NCBI GenBank assembly: GCA_028819475.1
Contig: JAPPLJ010000030.1
Coordinates: forward strand, 1 to 64,000
From: Rhodospirillaceae bacterium
Lineage (GTDB): Bacteria > Pseudomonadota > Alphaproteobacteria > Bin65
Direction of reading: 5' to 3'
DNA length: 64,000 bases
Under the pieces are notes generated by a model. It saw only the letters and a program-made list of their open reading frames with translations. It had not been told where the DNA came from and made no database searches. Every line of letters starts with the position of its first letter. The first letter of the stretch is position 1. A program made the translations under genes and the position numbers. Shown here piece after piece: positions 62,917-64,000 of this stretch.

Positions 62917-63989
62917 GCCGCTTTGCGCTGGGCCCGGCGGGCGTTGTGCTTGCCGTCGAAGTGGGGCGCGACCTCGTCCATGAACAGGTGCATCTGTTCC
63001 TCGACGATCGCCTTGTCCTTTTTGCCGACGTTGAAATAGAGGATCACCTCGTCGATCCCGGCTTCCTCGACCTCTTTCAGCTTGTCGATCGCCTTCTGCG
63101 GCGGGCCGAGCAGGATGGATTTGTCGGTCAGGTCTTCGCCCTGCATGTTCTCCAGGATGTCGACGATCTTGCGGAAATAATGCATGGTCGGCGGCGCCTT
63201 GGCCGGGTCGCCGGTGAAGGCCGGCAGGGCGCAGTGTTTGAAATAGTCCATCTGGCTGCTGCGACCGTAGCTGTCGTTCTCGTCGATATAGATGAAATAG
63301 CTGCACATCTTGCGGCCCGGCTCGGTGCCGGCGCGCGCGCAGGTCTCGCGGTAGGCCTCGGCGGCCTTGTCGAGCCCGCCATACATCATGCCGGCGGCGA
63401 ACGGCGCCCAGATGACGTTGGTGCCGTGGCGCGCCGCGATCTCCAGCGAGGTGTTGGAGAAGGAGGCCGTGTAGAACGGGATCGGGTTCTGCACCGGTTT
63501 GGGCGTGATCTCCATTTCCGGGATGTCGTGGAACTGGCTCTTGTGCGACCACGGCCCGTCGCCCCAGGCCTTGAGGATGATCTCGATGGCGTCTTCGAAA
63601 TATTCCGCCGATTTCATGAAGTCGGCGCCGAAGGGCGCGTATTCCCGCTGGTCGTAACCGCGCCCGGCGGCGAAATCGACCCGGCCGCCGGACAGCAGGT
63701 CCAGCGTCGCCCAGGTCTCCGCGACATGGACCGGATGGTGCAGCGGCAGCACGGCGACGGCCGGCGCCAGGCGGACGTGCTGCGTTTCCGGGATGATGCT
63801 GGCGAGCAGCAGGTCCGGGCGCGAATTGACGCCGAGGGAATCGAAATGATGCTCGCCGATCCAGACCGAGTGATAGCCCAGCCGGTCGGCCAGGATCGCC
63901 TGTTCGCGGATGTCGAGCACAAAATCGTTCGGCGTGCGCGGATTGTCCGGATAGTGGTTGTCGCTGAGCGTGAAATAGCCGAATTCCAT
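62913..63989 (-). CDS. LLM-class flavin-dependent oxidoreductase
   Basis: A 358-residue luciferase-like monooxygenase using FMNH2 or F420. Landmarks: YFTLSDNHYP, ADRLGYHSVWIGEHHFD (about 34-50), PLHHPVHVAETWATLDLLSGGRVDFAAGRGYDQREY (key residues SGGRVDF and GRGYD) and ENMQGEDLTDKSILLGPPQKAI further on. The substrate, perhaps an alkane sulfonate, ketone or aromatic compound, is unknown. It is the first gene of a two-gene unit with MarR. Eleven bases remain to the window edge. Confidence 0.9.
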   Translation of the reverse strand: MEFGYFTLSDNHYPDNPRTPNDFVLDIREQAILADRLGYHSVWIGEHHFDSLGVNSRPDLLLASIIPETQHVRLAPAVAVLPLHHPVHVAETWATLDLLSGGRVDFAAGRGYDQREYAPFGADFMKSAEYFEDAIEIILKAWGDGPWSHKSQFHDIPEMEITPKPVQNPIPFYTASFSNTSLEIAARHGTNVIWAPFAAGMMYGGLDKAAEAYRETCARAGTEPGRKMCSYFIYIDENDSYGRSSQMDYFKHCALPAFTGDPAKAPPTMHYFRKIVDILENMQGEDLTDKSILLGPPQKAIDKLKEVEEAGIDEVILYFNVGKKDKAIVEEQMHLFMDEVAPHFDGKHNARRAQRKAA

Positions 63990-64000
63990 GACCGTCGCTC

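Overview
The window is very G+C rich (about two thirds by eye) and reads like the chromosome of an alphaproteobacterium, probably a free-living or host-associated Rhodospirillales-type organism. This rests on secA, accA, efp, rpmE and suhB-type housekeeping genes, a glutathione-dependent formaldehyde pathway, a four-gene Mla-type lipid transporter with a GTG-started MCE protein, and several families of short palindromic interspersed repeats typical of that class. The order-level placement is inference. High G+C produces very long antisense reading frames; these are not annotated. About 60 protein genes, one tRNA, one candidate small RNA and several repeat elements are supported.

0-14 kb: accA, a MauG-type di-haem cytochrome peroxidase, a small YtkA/FixH-like exported protein and a Tat-exported amidohydrolase (all minus strand), then a VOC-bicupin fusion. 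A 250-bp MITE-like element and a candidate sRNA lie next to it. A DUF2817 peptidase, a fatty-acid desaturase, secA, mobA and kynureninase (kynU) follow. Downstream of kynU a HEPN/Abi-like gene sits between two copies (116 bp, 113 identical) of the kynU 3' end. This is a micro-island signature.

14-33.7 kb: a branched-chain amino acid ABC transporter core (livHMGF, no binding protein), a cyclic-nucleotide-binding/patatin phospholipase, then a minus-strand operon of methyltransferase-like protein, ornithine cyclodeaminase family protein, acyl-CoA ligase and TPP enzyme, divergent from a short MetF homologue. After a Uma2 nuclease and a lone nucleotidyltransferase comes a tight plus-strand operon that alternates QueG/reductive-dehalogenase-fold Fe-S proteins with AMP-forming CoA ligases: RdhA-like, ligase, Fe-S protein, HTH-ligase fusion. 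I see this as the most likely undescribed pathway here.

33.7-47.5 kb: an AbiE-type toxin-antitoxin pair with a promoter/operator, then efp, an inositol monophosphatase, a MotA/TolQ-OmpA pair with an enormous coiled coil, rpmE, the mla operon (mlaE-F-D plus lipoprotein), a GNAT enzyme, an N-formylglutamate amidohydrolase and tRNA-Val(GAC).

47.5-64 kb: fghA, a DMT transporter and class III alcohol dehydrogenase (formaldehyde detoxification) divergent from gamma-glutamyltransferase; an A+T-richer DUF6338-like gene with a near-consensus promoter and a tiny proline-rich partner; an RND efflux pump whose permease is cut by an in-frame amber codon; thiE, class I aldolase, a conserved hypothetical, a DsbA-fold isomerase, an HDAC-family deacetylase, a MarR regulator and a luciferase-like monooxygenase. 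Four copies of a roughly 150-bp palindromic repeat occupy intergenic gaps here.
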